Assembly (NCBI GenBank): GCA_020845935.1
Contig: JADLEV010000028.1
Coordinates: 1 to 60,450 of the forward strand
Source of the DNA: Gammaproteobacteria bacterium
Lineage (GTDB): Bacteria; Pseudomonadota; Gammaproteobacteria; Ga0077536
Direction of reading: 5' to 3'
Length of the DNA: 60,450 nucleotides
Under the pieces are notes generated by a model. It made no database searches and had not been told where the DNA came from. It saw only the letters and a list, made by a program, of their open reading frames with translations. Shown piece after piece: positions 40,995 to 50,276 of the stretch. The position numbers and the translations under genes are program-made. Within the stretch, counting starts at the first letter, position 1. The number at the start of each line of letters is the position of its first letter.

Positions 40995-41927
40995 TCAGGG
41001 GCGAAGAGTGATGGCCCAGAATATCCCGACGGCGACGGCGAGCGCGACCGTCAGGCCGCCGAGTGCCTGCCAGCCGAGACGGCGGATCAGATCTTCCTGG
41101 GACATCGCCGCGAGCACGAACGGGCGGCCCGGATCGCCGGATGCGCGCAGCACGTCCACCGCCGGCGCCAGCGTTGCCGGTGAGCGGGCGGTGACCTCGG
41201 CAATCGCGGCGGCGCGCACCGCTTCCCATTCGGTCGCGTCGATCGTGCCGTCACGAGTGCGATCGAATCGTCGCAACAGCTCTTCCTGATTGACCTTCCA
41301 CAGCCGGATCAGATCGCGGATCTCGGCCGCGTTCGGCAACGCCGCGCCGGCGCCGCCGGCGGTGAGGAACATGCCGATGGCGAACAGCGGATCGCCCGAA
41401 TGCATCCGCTCCTCGCTGAAGCGGTAGCGCTGGCCGAAGGAAAAGCGCGGCGCATTCGGCCCGTCCGGCCGCGCGCTGGTGCCGTACCAGACCCGGCGCA
41501 CGCTGGGCGTGACCGTCGCTCCGTCGGGATCGACGACGCAGCGGCCGCTGCTGTCGACCAGCTGGAACAGCGCATCGCTGACGCCCTGCTCGATCACCTG
41601 CCATTCGCTTTCGCGGCGACCGCCGGAAACGCGCTCGCGCCGCTGTTCAATCTTGTAGCGGAACCAGGTGCAGTGCCGCTGCGACAGCGGCGCGATGATC
41701 GGCTCGCCGTCCAGCAGCTCGCCGTGCCCTTCGAACTCGACGTACCCCTGCGCCGCGGAGCGGATCAGCGAGGTCGGCGTGCCGGTGATGGCGAACCGCC
41801 GTCGCAGCGCGCCCGCGGCGAAGAACAGCGCGATGGTGCCCAGCAGCGCCGCGATCGCGATCGCCACCCAGAAACTGGCGGCGGGCGCGGTCGCGATCTG
41901 ATCGCGCAGTACCTGGTACTGGGACAT
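40995..41927 (-). CDS. GIDE-domain membrane protein with EF-hand-like loop
   Basis: The 310-residue protein has an N-terminal membrane segment (about 17-39), a region matching the prokaryotic GIDE domain (GEPIIAPLSQRHCTWFRYKIEQ, then a beta-rich stretch with VRRVWYGTSA), and a C-terminal membrane segment (about 285-306). Near residue 222 the 12-residue loop DRTRDGTIDATE fits an EF-hand calcium site (D1, D5, G6, I8, D9, E12). GIDE in eukaryotes is an E3 ligase domain, but bacterial forms lack the RING finger and are usually paired with LemA, as here (21 bases away). The function is unknown; an envelope stress role is inferred. Confidence 0.8.
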   Translation of the reverse strand: MSQYQVLRDQIATAPAASFWVAIAIAALLGTIALFFAAGALRRRFAITGTPTSLIRSAAQGYVEFEGHGELLDGEPIIAPLSQRHCTWFRYKIEQRRERVSGGRRESEWQVIEQGVSDALFQLVDSSGRCVVDPDGATVTPSVRRVWYGTSARPDGPNAPRFSFGQRYRFSEERMHSGDPLFAIGMFLTAGGAGAALPNAAEIRDLIRLWKVNQEELLRRFDRTRDGTIDATEWEAVRAAAIAEVTARSPATLAPAVDVLRASGDPGRPFVLAAMSQEDLIRRLGWQALGGLTVALAVAVGIFWAITLRP

Positions 41928-41948
41928 CCGCGAAGCAGCAACAGGGCC

Positions 41949-42521
41949 TTAGCCGAACAGCGCCTTGACGTCGATGTCGGCGGTGTCCTCGGCGGCGAAT
42001 TCCAGCAGCTCGCGGGCGCCAAATCCCGCCAGCCGGGCGACGATCAGATCGGGGAACTGCTCGATGCGGATGTTGTTGATGTTGACCGACTCGTTGTAGA
42101 ACTCGCGCCGATCGGCGATCGCGTTCTCCAGCGCGGTGATGCGCTCCTGCAAGTGCCGGAAATTCTCGTCGGCCTTGAGTTCCGGATAGTTCTCGGCCAG
42201 CGCGAACAGGTTGCCGAGGCCCTGGCGCAACAGCGATTCCGCCGCGCCGAGCTGGGCGATGTTGCCCGCCTCGCGCGCCGCGAACACCGATGATCGGGCA
42301 GCGATCACGCGGGTCAGCGTCTCCTGCTCGTGCTGCATGTAGCGCTTGCAGACTTCGACCAGCTTCGGCAGCTCCTCGTGTCGTTGCTTCAGCAGCACGT
42401 CGATGTTCGACCAGGCCCGCGACACGTTATGTTTCAGCGTCACCAGGTTGTTGTAGAGGAGGATGAAGTAACCGACCACGATGACGAGCAAAGCCAGCGT
42501 GATGAAGGTTCCGAGTGCCAT
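41949..42521 (-). CDS. lemA: LemA family protein
   Basis: The 190-residue protein has one N-terminal membrane helix (about 5-24) followed by the LemA four-helix coiled-coil domain: YNNLVTLKHNVSRAWSNIDV, LLKQRHEELPKLVEVCK, YPELKADENFRHLQERI and YNESVNINNIRIEQFPDLIV. LemA proteins face the cytoplasm or periplasm with unknown exact role and are often next to GIDE or TPM-domain genes. The start has GAGGGAGA upstream. Transcription is toward the GIDE gene. Confidence 0.93.
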   Translation of the reverse strand: MALGTFITLALLVIVVGYFILLYNNLVTLKHNVSRAWSNIDVLLKQRHEELPKLVEVCKRYMQHEQETLTRVIAARSSVFAAREAGNIAQLGAAESLLRQGLGNLFALAENYPELKADENFRHLQERITALENAIADRREFYNESVNINNIRIEQFPDLIVARLAGFGARELLEFAAEDTADIDVKALFG

Positions 42522-42726
42522 GTCGTGTCTCCCTCTTGCTTATTTAATGGCCTGCTAGCGGCCGTGGGCGATGCATGCTTGATGGCTGGGTCACGGGTAC
42601 CGACGTTCCTCTGTTTCGCCGCCGATGCACGAGCCACGCTGTGGCAGCGGTATGGATCGGCGGGTGCCTTGACTCATGGATGCGAACGCTTATTCTGAAT
42701 CTGCCCCTGATCACGAGAACCTGAAG

Positions 42727-44394
42727 ATGAACCAAGCCACCTGCCCGCGGCGCACGGCGCTTGCGGTTATCGTCGCGGCACTTGCGGCGCTCGCATTGCC
42801 GGCCCCGGATCGGGGCAGCGCCGCCGCGCAGGAAGCGGCGCGCCGCGATGTGCGGCCGAACATCCTGCTGATCGTCGCCGACGACCTCGGCTATTCCGAC
42901 CTGGGCGTCTACGGCGGCGAGATCCCGACGCCGAATCTGGATAATCTGGCGCGCGGCGGCATGATGTTGACGCAGTTCTACGCCAACGTCACCTGCTCGC
43001 CGACGCGGGCGATGCTGATGTCCGGGATGGACAATCACCGCGCCGGTCTCGGCGTGATGGGGCCGCCGGCGAAGGACAGCGTGCAATACGGCAAGCCCGG
43101 TTACGAAGGCCATCTGAACTTCCGCGTCGCGAGTCTCCCCGAATTGCTGCGCGCCGCCGGCTATCACACCTACATGACCGGCAAGTGGCACCTCGGCCGG
43201 AGCAAGGAAACGAGCCCGCGCGGCCGTGGCTTCGAGCAGGTCTTCGCCTCGCTCGACGGCGCGGCGCATCTCGGCGGCCTGTCGTGGAATGGCCCGGGCA
43301 AGGCGTCGTATTTCGATGGCGACGAGCTGGTCAACGTCGGCGACGATTTCTATACGACGCGCGACTACACGACCAGGATGATCGATTTCATCGAGCGCGA
43401 TCGCAAGGACGGCAAGCCGTTCTTTGCCTGGCTCGCGTATACCGCGCCGCATTGGCCATTGCAGGCACCGAAGGATTCGATCGCGAAGTTCAAGGGCAAG
43501 TACGACGCCGGCTGGGAAGCGCTGTATCAGAGCCGCTTCGCCCGCGCCCAGGAACTCGGGCTGATTCCGCGTGACCATGTGCCGGTCCCGCCGGTCGCCG
43601 GGCAGCCGCGCTGGGAGGAACTGAGTGCGGAGGAACGACGCATCGAGGCCCGCAAGATGGAAGTCTATGCGGCGATGGTTGCGGATCTCGATTCCTACAT
43701 TGGCCAGCTGGTCGACTACCTGAAACGCTCTGGCCAGTATGACGACACGGTGATCGTGTTCCTGTCCGACAACGGCGCCGAATATCTGCGGCGCGACACG
43801 ATGGAGCCGCTGAAGAAGTGGGTCGAGACGTGCTGCGACAACTCGCTCGACAATCTCGGCGCCGGCAATTCCTACGTGATGTATGGCCCGAACTGGGCGC
43901 GTGCCGGATCGGTCGCCTACAACCGCTCGAAGGGCACGACGTACGAGGGAGGTTTTCGCGTCCCCACCTTCGTGCATTATCCGCAGGCGGTGGCGGGCAA
44001 CACCCGCAGCAACGCGCTCGGCACGGTGATGGATCTGCTGCCGACCTTCCTCGAAATCGCCGGCACGCGCCATCCGGGCACGAACTTCCAGGGCCGCGAG
44101 GTGCTGCCGCCGACCGGCAAATCGCTCTGGCCCCTGGTGACCGGCAAGGTGCCACAGGTACATGCCGCGGATGAGGCGTTCGGCTGGGAGTTATATGGCC
44201 ATCGCACGATCCGCCAGGGCGATTGGAAGATCGTCTGGGACGCGACCGAGCGCGACAAGGCGACATGGCGGCTGTTCAACGTGGCGCGCGATCCGTCCGA
44301 GCAGAACGATCTGAGCCACCTGGAACCGGAGCGGCTCGCGGCGATGGTGAAGCTCTGGGACAACTATCACCGCGACAACGGGCTGGTGCCCTGA
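42727..44394 (+). CDS. Secreted sulfatase (arylsulfatase type I)
   Basis: The 555-residue enzyme has a signal peptide (about 1-35, PRRTALAVIVAALAALALPA) and the formylglycine sulfatase core: the metal-binding NILLIVADDLGYSDLGVYGG at about 45-64 and the CSPTRAMLMSG motif, where Cys90 would be converted to formylglycine. The YMTGKWHLGR His/Lys site and FLSDNGAE follow. It removes sulfate from an organic ester in the periplasm; the substrate is unknown. No maturation enzyme gene is in the window. The ATG at 42727 is preferred over 42676 because it starts the signal peptide. It precedes the first DUF3604 gene by 55 bases. Confidence 0.9.
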   Translation: MNQATCPRRTALAVIVAALAALALPAPDRGSAAAQEAARRDVRPNILLIVADDLGYSDLGVYGGEIPTPNLDNLARGGMMLTQFYANVTCSPTRAMLMSGMDNHRAGLGVMGPPAKDSVQYGKPGYEGHLNFRVASLPELLRAAGYHTYMTGKWHLGRSKETSPRGRGFEQVFASLDGAAHLGGLSWNGPGKASYFDGDELVNVGDDFYTTRDYTTRMIDFIERDRKDGKPFFAWLAYTAPHWPLQAPKDSIAKFKGKYDAGWEALYQSRFARAQELGLIPRDHVPVPPVAGQPRWEELSAEERRIEARKMEVYAAMVADLDSYIGQLVDYLKRSGQYDDTVIVFLSDNGAEYLRRDTMEPLKKWVETCCDNSLDNLGAGNSYVMYGPNWARAGSVAYNRSKGTTYEGGFRVPTFVHYPQAVAGNTRSNALGTVMDLLPTFLEIAGTRHPGTNFQGREVLPPTGKSLWPLVTGKVPQVHAADEAFGWELYGHRTIRQGDWKIVWDATERDKATWRLFNVARDPSEQNDLSHLEPERLAAMVKLWDNYHRDNGLVP

Positions 44395-44449
44395 TCGCGC
44401 CGCGGCGCGCTTCGATCGCGGCAGCGGCGCAACCGACCAGGAGGATTCC

Positions 44450-46276
44450 ATGACCAAGATTCACGCCCGCGGCGCCCTCATCGCGCTGCTCGCGCTCGCG
44501 CCTGCCGCGAACGCCGAGACCATCCTGCTGTGGGGCGACACACACCTGCACACCTCGCACTCGACCGATTCCTACGGCACCGGCAATACGCTGATCGATC
44601 CCGAGCAGGCCTATCGCTATGCGAAAGGGATGCCGGTACTGCATCCGACCCTGCGCACGCGGATCCGGATCACGCGGCCGCTCGATTTTCTGGTGGTCGC
44701 CGATCACTCCGACTTTCTCGGCCTGCAAATCTTCGCGCAGCGCGACGACCCGCGCCTGACCGGCACTGAGGTCGGCCGGCGGCTGCACGCGATCGCGCGC
44801 GAGAATCCGTCCGTGTTCTTCCGCCTGCTGTTCTCGCCGAACCCCGAGATTTCGCAGGATGCGATGCTCGAAGCCTACCGGCCGTTGATGGTGCAGCCGT
44901 GGCTCGATGAAATCGACGCCGCCGAGCGGCACAACGAGCCGGGCAGGTTCACCGCGTTCGCCGGCTGGGAATGGACCTCGCATCGCGACAACCGCAATCT
45001 GCATCGCGTGATCTTTTCGGCGGCGCCGGCCGAAAGTCTGCGTGCGTTCTTTCCCTACAGCTCGCTCGACAGCACCGTGCCCGAGGATCTCTGGGCCTGG
45101 CTCGATCGCACCAGCGCCGCGACCGGCGCCGATTTCATCGCCATCCCGCACAACGCGAACATGTCCACCGGCTTGATGTTTGATCTGATCGACAGCAGCG
45201 GCCGGCCGATCGATGCCGCCTATGCCCGGACGCGGATGCGCTGGGAGCCGGTGCTCGAGATCACTCAGGTCAAGGGCACGTCGGAAGTGCATCCGGCGCT
45301 GTCGCCGAATGACGAGTTCGCTGAGTTCGAGGTGTTCCGCCGGCTGTTCTTCAATCAGGAACCGAAGCCGCTCGAAGGCGATTACGCGCGCTCGGCGCTG
45401 CTGCGCGGGCTCGCCATCGAAGGGCGCGCCGGCGTCAATCCCTACAAGTTCGGCATGATTGGCGGCTCCGACATCCACACCGGGCTCACGTCCACCGAGG
45501 AAACGGATTTTCTTGGCGTCTCGGCCAACGATCTGCTGCCGCAGACCCGCGCCACCGCCGATCAGCAGCCGCGGCCGCCCGAAGCGCGGGCGACGATGGC
45601 GGCGTGGGAATTGTCGGCGTCGGGTCTCGCCGGTGTCTGGGCCAGCGCCAACACGCGCGAGGCGATCGCTCAGGCCTTCCAGCGCAAGGAGGTCTATGCG
45701 ACCTCCGGTCCGCGCATCGCGTTGCGGGTCTTTGCCGGTTACGGCTTTCGCGCGCGCGATGCCGGCGTCGCCGACATCGCCACGATCGGCTATGCCCGCG
45801 GCGTGCCGATGGGCGGCGACCTGGCAACCACTTCGGGCCAGCGCGCGCCATCGCTGCTGATCCGGGCGCAGAAGGATCCGCAGGGCGCCAACCTCGATCG
45901 GATTCAGGTGATCAAGGGCTGGCTCGATGCCGCCGGCAGGACCCACGAACGGATCTTCGATGCCGCCTGGGCCGGCGCTCGGCTGCACGGCGATGATGGC
46001 CGCCTGCCACCGGTCGGCGACACGGTGGATCCGGCCAGCGCGAGCTACCGCAACACGATCGGCGCGGTGCAGCTCGCCGCGCTGTGGACCGATCCGGAGT
46101 TCGACCCGAAGCAACGGGCGTTCTACTACGTGCGCGTGCTGGAAATCCCGACGCCGCGCCATCAGGTCCACGACGCGGTCGCGCTCGGCATGGATCCCGC
46201 CACGACGCGCCAGCCACTGCGGATCCAGGAACGCGCCTGGTCGTCGCCGATCTGGTACACGCCTTCACCTCGCTAG
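44450..46276 (+). CDS. DUF3604 family protein, copy 1
   Basis: The 608-residue protein has a signal peptide (to about NAE, residue 24) and a DUF3604 domain, distantly related to PHP metal-dependent phosphoesterases. Visible likely metal ligands are GDTHLHTSHSTDS (HxH) near residue 29, VVADHSDFLG, IAIPHNANMS and MIGGSDIHTG. DUF3604 has no assigned reaction. A strong AGGAGG lies 5 bases before the start. It is paralogous to copy 2 (both end ...YRNTIGA-QLA...EIPTPR...QERAW-SPI). The gene shares a CTAG with the convergent PPIase: both stops are TAG. Confidence 0.9.
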   Translation: MTKIHARGALIALLALAPAANAETILLWGDTHLHTSHSTDSYGTGNTLIDPEQAYRYAKGMPVLHPTLRTRIRITRPLDFLVVADHSDFLGLQIFAQRDDPRLTGTEVGRRLHAIARENPSVFFRLLFSPNPEISQDAMLEAYRPLMVQPWLDEIDAAERHNEPGRFTAFAGWEWTSHRDNRNLHRVIFSAAPAESLRAFFPYSSLDSTVPEDLWAWLDRTSAATGADFIAIPHNANMSTGLMFDLIDSSGRPIDAAYARTRMRWEPVLEITQVKGTSEVHPALSPNDEFAEFEVFRRLFFNQEPKPLEGDYARSALLRGLAIEGRAGVNPYKFGMIGGSDIHTGLTSTEETDFLGVSANDLLPQTRATADQQPRPPEARATMAAWELSASGLAGVWASANTREAIAQAFQRKEVYATSGPRIALRVFAGYGFRARDAGVADIATIGYARGVPMGGDLATTSGQRAPSLLIRAQKDPQGANLDRIQVIKGWLDAAGRTHERIFDAAWAGARLHGDDGRLPPVGDTVDPASASYRNTIGAVQLAALWTDPEFDPKQRAFYYVRVLEIPTPRHQVHDAVALGMDPATTRQPLRIQERAWSSPIWYTPSPR

Positions 46277-47100
46277 CGATCCCGCCGTTCCGTGCGGTGG
46301 CGCGCGATCAGCGCGGCGACGGCGCGATTGACCGCCTGCTCGCGCGCGGCGCGCAGCCAGGCGTCACGCACGTCGGCTTCGACTTCGGCGAACGGCCGTG
46401 GCGCGTCCTCGGTCCGCGCGGTGACCCGCAGCAGATGCAGGCCGTAGCCCGAGGCGATTGGTCCGGTCCAGGTGCCCGGCGGCGCGGTGAACAGCGCCGC
46501 GACGAACGGGCTGTCGCCAAACACCTGGCGTGCCTGCACCCGCGTCACCGCCTCGTAGCGCGCCGCGAGCGGCAACGGGTCGCCGCCGACATCGCCGGTG
46601 CCTTGGGCCACGGTCAGCGCCGCCGCAGCGCGGCCCGCGGCATCGGGGCGATCGGTGCTGAAGTAGCGCTGATCGAACGTGACCCGGCCGGGGCTCAGGT
46701 AGTCGGAGCGGTGGGCGGCATAATAGGCGTGCAGCGTGGCGGCCGTGGGCAGCGCGAGTTCGGCATCGCTGGCGAGCACGTATTCGAGCTTCTGAATCAG
46801 GCGACGGCGGACGATGTCGTCGTCGCGCTCGAGCCCGCGCGCCAGCGCCTCGCGGTACAGCACCTCGTCGCGGACGTGGTCGCTGATCAGTCGTTCCCGG
46901 GTCGCGTCGTCCGGGTCGATGCCGAACTGGGCGCGATGCAATGCGGCGAGATGCGCGACCAGCGCGGCGTCGATCACGATGCGCCGGTCGTCGCGCTCGG
47001 CATCGTTCGCGGCCAGGCGCGACAGCGCGAACAGCGCGGCGCCGGCAAGCAGAAAAAGAACCATTGGTTCCCGCAGGATGCGGCGCACGGATGCACTCAC
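46273..47100 (-). CDS. Parvulin-type peptidyl-prolyl cis-trans isomerase, membrane-anchored
   Basis: The 275-residue protein has an N-terminal membrane segment (MVLFLLAGAALFALSRLAA), a SurA/PpiD-like helical region (HVRDEVLYREALARGLERDD) and a PpiC-type parvulin domain near the end (PPGTWTGPIASGYGLHLLRV). It would act on folding of envelope proteins. The GTG at 47100 is chosen because a longer frame to 47166 would overlap the divergent DUF3604 start. It lies between two DUF3604 genes, on the other strand, and may help fold or deliver them; this is inference from position. Confidence 0.85.
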   Translation of the reverse strand: MSASVRRILREPMVLFLLAGAALFALSRLAANDAERDDRRIVIDAALVAHLAALHRAQFGIDPDDATRERLISDHVRDEVLYREALARGLERDDDIVRRRLIQKLEYVLASDAELALPTAATLHAYYAAHRSDYLSPGRVTFDQRYFSTDRPDAAGRAAAALTVAQGTGDVGGDPLPLAARYEAVTRVQARQVFGDSPFVAALFTAPPGTWTGPIASGYGLHLLRVTARTEDAPRPFAEVEADVRDAWLRAAREQAVNRAVAALIARHRTERRDR

Positions 47101-47149
47101 CAACTCGGCCTCATGGGCGGCGGATGATACAGCGATGGGGAGCAGACAG

Positions 47150-48997
47150 ATGAACTCGAGAGTCACGCAGCAAACCCTGTTGGGTGCGGCCCTGACCTTG
47201 GCACTGACGCAGACGGCGGTGGCGCTGGATCGCTCGTTGCCGAGTAATCCGTTGCGGAACGCCTATTTCGGCGATCTGCATCTGCACACCAGTCATTCCT
47301 ACGACGCCGCCTGGGGCGATACCCGCACCACGCGCGCCGACGCCTATCGCCATGCCCAGGGTTTCCCGGTCGTGTATCTCGGCCGCACCGTGCAGCGCAA
47401 GGCGCCGCTCGATTTTCTCGCAGTCGCCGATCACGCCGAGTATCTCGGCGTCGCGTTGCAGCTCATCAATCGCGAGCATCCCTTCGAGGAAACGGGCTGG
47501 CCGGACGAAATGGTTGCCGAAGGCCGGCCCGGCTTCACCAGGATCATGCGCAATGCGTTCTATGGCCCCGAGCCGATCGCCGAGCTGAACACCGACGCGA
47601 TCAAGCGCAACAACTGGCAGCAAGTGATCGATGCCGCCGAGCAATTCAACGATCCCGGCCGGTTCACGACCTTCGTCGCGTTCGAATGGTCGAACACGCC
47701 GGACGGCTCGCACTTCCATCGCGTCGCGGTGTTCCCGGGACCGAACTATCCGGAACTGCCGTTCAGCGCGCTCGATTCGCGCCACCCCGAAGACCTCTGG
47801 CGCTATGCCGACAACAACCGCGCCAACGGCATCGATTCGGTGTTGATCCCGCACAACATGAATCTCAGCAACGGCATGCAGTTCGCCTATACAGACTCCT
47901 ACGGCAAGCCGATCGATCGCGACTTCGCGACCATCAAGGCGCGTAACGAGCGCTTGGTGGAGGTCACCCAGATCAAGGGCACCAGCGAGACGCATCCCGA
48001 GCTGTCGCCGGACGACGAGTTCGCCGGTTTCGAAGTGCTCGATCACAACGTCCAGGGCGAACGCGGCGAGATCCACGGCAGCTATGCGCGCGAAGGCTAC
48101 GCCCGCGGCATGGAGATCGCCGAGCGCACCGGCGTCAATCCGTATGCCTATGGCCTGGTCGGTTCCAGCGACTATCACTCCTCGACCGCGGCGACCGAGG
48201 AGGACAACCACACCGGCGCGCTCGGCAACAGCGATTTTCCGTTCGGCGCCAACGTGCAGAAGATCCTGACGACGACCAATGCCGTGCTGCGCGCTCCGGT
48301 CGCGGCGCTCGCGGCGAGCGGCATTGCCGGCATCTGGGCGGAACAGAACACGCGCGAGGCGTTGTTCGCGGCGATGAAGCGGCGCGAGGTATTTGCGACT
48401 TCCGGCCCGCGCTTGCAGGTGCGGCTGTTCGGCGGCTGGAGCTACCCGGTCGGCCTGGTGTATCGCCATGGCTGGGTCGGCGAGGCCTATGCCGGCGGCG
48501 TGCCGATGGGCGGCGATCTCGCACCGCCGCCAAACGCGGCGGCGCGACCGCGATTCCTGGTGCAGGCGCTGAAGGACCCGGATGGCGGCAATCTCGATCG
48601 CATCCAGATCGTCAAGGTCTGGCGCGAGGCAGGGCAAAGCCACGAGCGCGTTTTCGATGTCGTCTGGGCCGGCACGCGCAAGCGCGATGCGAAGACCGGC
48701 AAGGTGCCGGACATCGGCAGCTCCGTCGATGTGACGACCGCGAGCTACAGAAACACCATCGGCGCGGCGCAGCTCGCCGGCGAATGGGAAGACACCGAAT
48801 TCAACCCGCACGCGCCGGCAGTGTATTACGCCCGGGTGATCGAGATCCCGACGCCGCGCTGGCCGACCTATCTCGCCGTGCGCAACAACCAGCCGATCCC
48901 GGACAGCGTGCCGCCGACGCATCAGGAGCGCGCCTGGACCTCGCCGATCTTCTTCAACATCGATGGGCAGGAGAGCCCGCCGCGGGGAAACCGGTAG
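47150..48997 (+). CDS. DUF3604 family protein, copy 2
   Basis: The 615-residue protein has a signal peptide (to about AVA, residue 24) and a full DUF3604 domain with the same probable metal ligands as copy 1: FGDLHLHTSHSYDA, AVADHAEYLG, LIPHNMNLS and GSSDYHSST. It is clearly paralogous to copy 1, with insertions such as GGWSYPVGLVYRHG near residue 426. The ATG at 47150 has GGGGAGC eight bases upstream. The HupE-like gene follows with no gap (stop at 48997, ATG at 48998), indicating an operon. Confidence 0.9.
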   Translation: MNSRVTQQTLLGAALTLALTQTAVALDRSLPSNPLRNAYFGDLHLHTSHSYDAAWGDTRTTRADAYRHAQGFPVVYLGRTVQRKAPLDFLAVADHAEYLGVALQLINREHPFEETGWPDEMVAEGRPGFTRIMRNAFYGPEPIAELNTDAIKRNNWQQVIDAAEQFNDPGRFTTFVAFEWSNTPDGSHFHRVAVFPGPNYPELPFSALDSRHPEDLWRYADNNRANGIDSVLIPHNMNLSNGMQFAYTDSYGKPIDRDFATIKARNERLVEVTQIKGTSETHPELSPDDEFAGFEVLDHNVQGERGEIHGSYAREGYARGMEIAERTGVNPYAYGLVGSSDYHSSTAATEEDNHTGALGNSDFPFGANVQKILTTTNAVLRAPVAALAASGIAGIWAEQNTREALFAAMKRREVFATSGPRLQVRLFGGWSYPVGLVYRHGWVGEAYAGGVPMGGDLAPPPNAAARPRFLVQALKDPDGGNLDRIQIVKVWREAGQSHERVFDVVWAGTRKRDAKTGKVPDIGSSVDVTTASYRNTIGAAQLAGEWEDTEFNPHAPAVYYARVIEIPTPRWPTYLAVRNNQPIPDSVPPTHQERAWTSPIFFNIDGQESPPRGNR

Positions 48998-50062
48998 ATG
49001 CCGCGCGCGGCCGCTGTTGCAGGGGCCCGGGTGGCGGCGCGTTGCTGGCGCGTTCGCTTGAGCTGCTGGCCTGTGCCATGGCTCTTGGCACTCCTGCTCG
49101 GCACGACCCGGCTCGCCGCCGATGACAGCCGGCCGTTCTATCTGCAACTCACCGAAGTGGGCGAAGGCAGCTTCGACGTCTACGCGCGCGCCCCGATCGG
49201 CGTCGATGCGCGGCTGCTGCCGCGCGTGCGCTTGCCCAAGGATTGCGCCTACGTCGATGAAGCTCCTGCCGCCACCACGGCGCGGTTTCGCTGCGCCGAG
49301 CCGCTCGGCGGCCGGCAACTGGAACTCGAATATCCGCGCGGCAGCCCCGCCATCGTCAGCATCGTCCGGCTGCGCGCACTGGATGGTGCCGAGCAGACCC
49401 GCATCGTCCATCCACGCGAGCCGCGCTTCGACGTGCCGCGGCGCGAAACGCGGCATGGCGTCGCGCGCGATTACACCGTGCTGGGCATCGAACACATCTG
49501 GCTTGGCATCGACCATCTGCTGTTCGTCGCCTGCCTGCTCTGGATCGCCGGCAGTTGGCGGCGGGTGCTGGTGACCATCACCGGCTTCACGCTCGCGCAT
49601 TCGATCACGCTCGGGCTCGCCGCGCTCGGCGTGCTGCGCGTCGCGGTGCCGCCGGTCGAAGCGGCGATCGCGCTCAGTGTGCTGTTTCTGGCGCGCGAAA
49701 TCGCCTGCAACGATCGCTCGACCGTGACCTGGCGCTATCCGATCGCCATCGCGGCAAGCTTCGGCTTGTTGCACGGCTTCGGCTTCGCCGCCGCGCTGGC
49801 CGAGGTCGGCCTGCCGGAGCGGCATCTGCTGACCGGCCTGCTGTTCTTCAATGTCGGTGTCGAGATCGGCCAGGTGATCTTCGCCGGCGCCATGCTCGCA
49901 TTGTTCGCCGCCGCGAAGCGGCTGCGCTTCAGTCCGCGCGGTACCGGCGACGTGAATTCCGGTGGCCATGCCCTGGACGCATTGCGGCGGCCGGCAAGTT
50001 ACCTCGTCGGCAGCATCGCGGCGTTCTGGTTCCTCGAGCGGGTGCAGGGCTTGCTGGGGTGA
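48998..50062 (+). CDS. HupE/UreJ-type membrane protein
   Basis: The 354-residue protein starts with a signal or membrane segment (about 24-42), then a periplasmic region of about 120 residues, then six to seven membrane segments of the HupE_UreJ_2 type: GIEHIWLGIDHLLFVACLLW near 162-181, GFTLAHSITLGLAALG near 195-210 and SFGLLHGFGFAAALAEVG near 253-270. Histidines in the membrane segments suggest metal or small-ligand binding. Related HupE/UreJ proteins move nickel or cobalt. Translation begins one base after the DUF3604 stop, tying the two together. Confidence 0.87.
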   Translation: MPRAAAVAGARVAARCWRVRLSCWPVPWLLALLLGTTRLAADDSRPFYLQLTEVGEGSFDVYARAPIGVDARLLPRVRLPKDCAYVDEAPAATTARFRCAEPLGGRQLELEYPRGSPAIVSIVRLRALDGAEQTRIVHPREPRFDVPRRETRHGVARDYTVLGIEHIWLGIDHLLFVACLLWIAGSWRRVLVTITGFTLAHSITLGLAALGVLRVAVPPVEAAIALSVLFLAREIACNDRSTVTWRYPIAIAASFGLLHGFGFAAALAEVGLPERHLLTGLLFFNVGVEIGQVIFAGAMLALFAAAKRLRFSPRGTGDVNSGGHALDALRRPASYLVGSIAAFWFLERVQGLLG

Positions 50063-50276
50063 TGCCGGTCCGGCATCCCGATACGCACGATATGGTCTTG
50101 CCGTGGAGCGGCTTGGCAATGCGGCACGCAGGCGTCCTTCCTGCAGGTCACGGCCAATGTTGAAGGTGGGCAGCAGCGGCGAGACCTAGCCCGCCAAGCA
50201 CGGCCTGCGACAGGGCTTCAGAGTCGGACCTGGCCTGCGGCAAGGTCTCGGTGCTGACGCCAGGCGGCGTGAGCGT

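Noticed and set aside
47111-50119. 1002-codon open frame on the minus strand
   Set aside because: It is antisense to DUF3604 copy 2 and the HupE-like gene, has no domain sense and is very rich in Arg/Ala/His, the usual shadow of GC-rich coding DNA.
50063-50276. Small genes in the gap after the HupE-like gene
   Set aside because: Short frames here overlap yajD in other phases, lack ribosome sites and have shadow composition.
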